The notes under the pieces are model-generated. The model was not told where the DNA came from and ran no database searches. It saw nothing but the letters and a program-made list of their open reading frames with translations. A DNA stretch of 5,368 bases from Planctomycetia bacterium (GTDB lineage: Bacteria; Planctomycetota; Phycisphaerae; Phycisphaerales; UBA1924), in contig SXOY01000231.1 of assembly GCA_005776545.1 (NCBI GenBank), positions 1 to 5,368 of the forward strand, given 5' to 3'. The translations under genes and the position numbers were made by a program. Each line of letters begins with the position of its first letter. Positions within the stretch are counted from its first letter, which is position 1. This document shows positions 4,904-5,368 of this stretch, in pieces.

Positions 4904-5058
4904 GCCAACCGCCACCGAGATCGAACGCTGCCACTTTCTGCTTTCCCCACTCAGCACTCATCGCTCAGCACTCTCCTAAGCCTTCCATTCCCTCACTAAG
5001 TCACTCTGCCACTTCGTCACTTCTTCCTCTTTCAGCACTCAATCCCCTCGCATGTGAT
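4904..5058. repeat. Strand-asymmetric simple-sequence spacer
   Basis: The plus strand is pyrimidine-rich. CTCAGCACTC occurs at 4950-4959 and 4964-4973, and again with one change at 5031-5040. Degenerate TCACT-based units of 7 to 9 bases run from about 4993 to 5023. No gene is supported here; it is the 3' spacer of the dehydrogenase gene. Such short GTGA-type arrays can arise by slippage. Confidence 0.6.
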
Positions 5059-5367
5059 CTACAACGTCCGTGCTTCAAATTCCGGCGCCTCGCCCGAGAG
5101 CACACGCCACACATCGCGCACCACCCAGCTCATTTCCCGTTGCGCACTGATCGTGCACGATGCCAGGTGCGGAAGCAATCGAGCGTTTGCCAGGCCCAGG
5201 AGCGGGTTGTCCGCAGTAATCGGTTCTGGTTCATGCACATCCAGAATCCCCCGGGCTTTGGGATGTTCAGTCAGGAATCGCGCAAGAGCATGAGTATCAA
5301 CCACCATGCCGCGAGATGTGTTGATAAACGTCACATCCGGCTTCATGCGCCCAAAGGCGAACGAATC
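5059..5367 (-). CDS. D-2-hydroxyacid dehydrogenase family, C-terminal part
   Basis: The gene runs in from the right edge; the ATG at 5346 is internal. The D-isomer-specific 2-hydroxyacid dehydrogenase family reduces 2-oxoacids or oxidises 2-hydroxyacids with NAD(P). Visible are the end of the nucleotide-binding domain (M-K-P-D-V-T-F-I-N-T-S-R-G), with the substrate arginine encoded at 5311-5313. The catalytic Glu lies in LDVHEPEP (codon 5230-5232) and the catalytic His in LLPHLAS (codon 5167-5169). The order Arg, Glu, His is that of the active site, so the enzyme appears functional. The more common TPHxAG is changed to LPHLAS. Substrate (glycerate, phosphoglycerate, lactate or other) cannot be told from this part. 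Confidence 0.88.
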   Translation of the reverse strand, partial: DSFAFGRMKPDVTFINTSRGMVVDTHALARFLTEHPKARGILDVHEPEPITADNPLLGLANARLLPHLASCTISAQREMSWVVRDVWRVLSGEAPEFEARTL

Positions 5368-5368
5368 A

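Overview
The window looks like chromosomal DNA of a planctomycete, most likely of the Phycisphaerae type. The best clue is the membrane protein at 3175-3633. It has a membrane segment, a soluble middle, a second membrane segment and a C-terminal zinc ribbon of the form CxxC-R-Y-D-L-R-G-...-CPECG, a layout I associate with that phylum. TTG and GTG starts are used freely, and intergenic DNA contains dispersed hairpin repeats. I see no rRNA, tRNA, CRISPR array or recognisable insertion sequence.

Left block (1-1741, + strand): a tight run of three genes. First is the 3' end of a 3-oxoacid CoA-transferase subunit B gene. Next is a small protein with two TFIIB-type zinc ribbons (TTG start, good ribosome binding site). 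Last is an M19 membrane-dipeptidase-family metalloenzyme. Gaps of 24 and 6 bases suggest one operon. A hairpin with a T-run at 1741-1785 serves the convergent gene from the other side.

Middle block (1741-3633): a minus-strand gene (1812-2573) encodes a CarH-like cap plus cobalamin-binding fold, but the usual lower-ligand histidine is replaced by glutamate. Upstream lies about 600 bases without a convincing gene. It holds a strong 10-bp hairpin, four copies of an 11-base motif (AGTTATAGGAC and variants) in both orientations, and several small GC hairpins that lead into the planctomycetal membrane/zinc-ribbon gene.

Right block (3634-4903, minus strand): a toxin-antitoxin operon, UPF0175-type antitoxin then DUF3368-type PIN toxin with a 4-base GTGA overlap, followed by an unrecognised 92-codon reading frame. 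A palindrome over the probable -10 element is a candidate autoregulatory operator. The block is bracketed by two direct copies of a 47-base repeat (45/47 identical) that folds as a minus-strand terminator. The stop codon of the 92-codon frame lies in the loop of one copy.

Right edge (4904-5368): a strand-asymmetric simple-sequence spacer of TCACT/CAGCACTC units, then the C-terminal part of a D-2-hydroxyacid dehydrogenase on the minus strand. The most interesting items are the ligand-less B12-type domain, the four-copy motif upstream of it, and the repeat-bracketed toxin-antitoxin segment with its unknown third frame.
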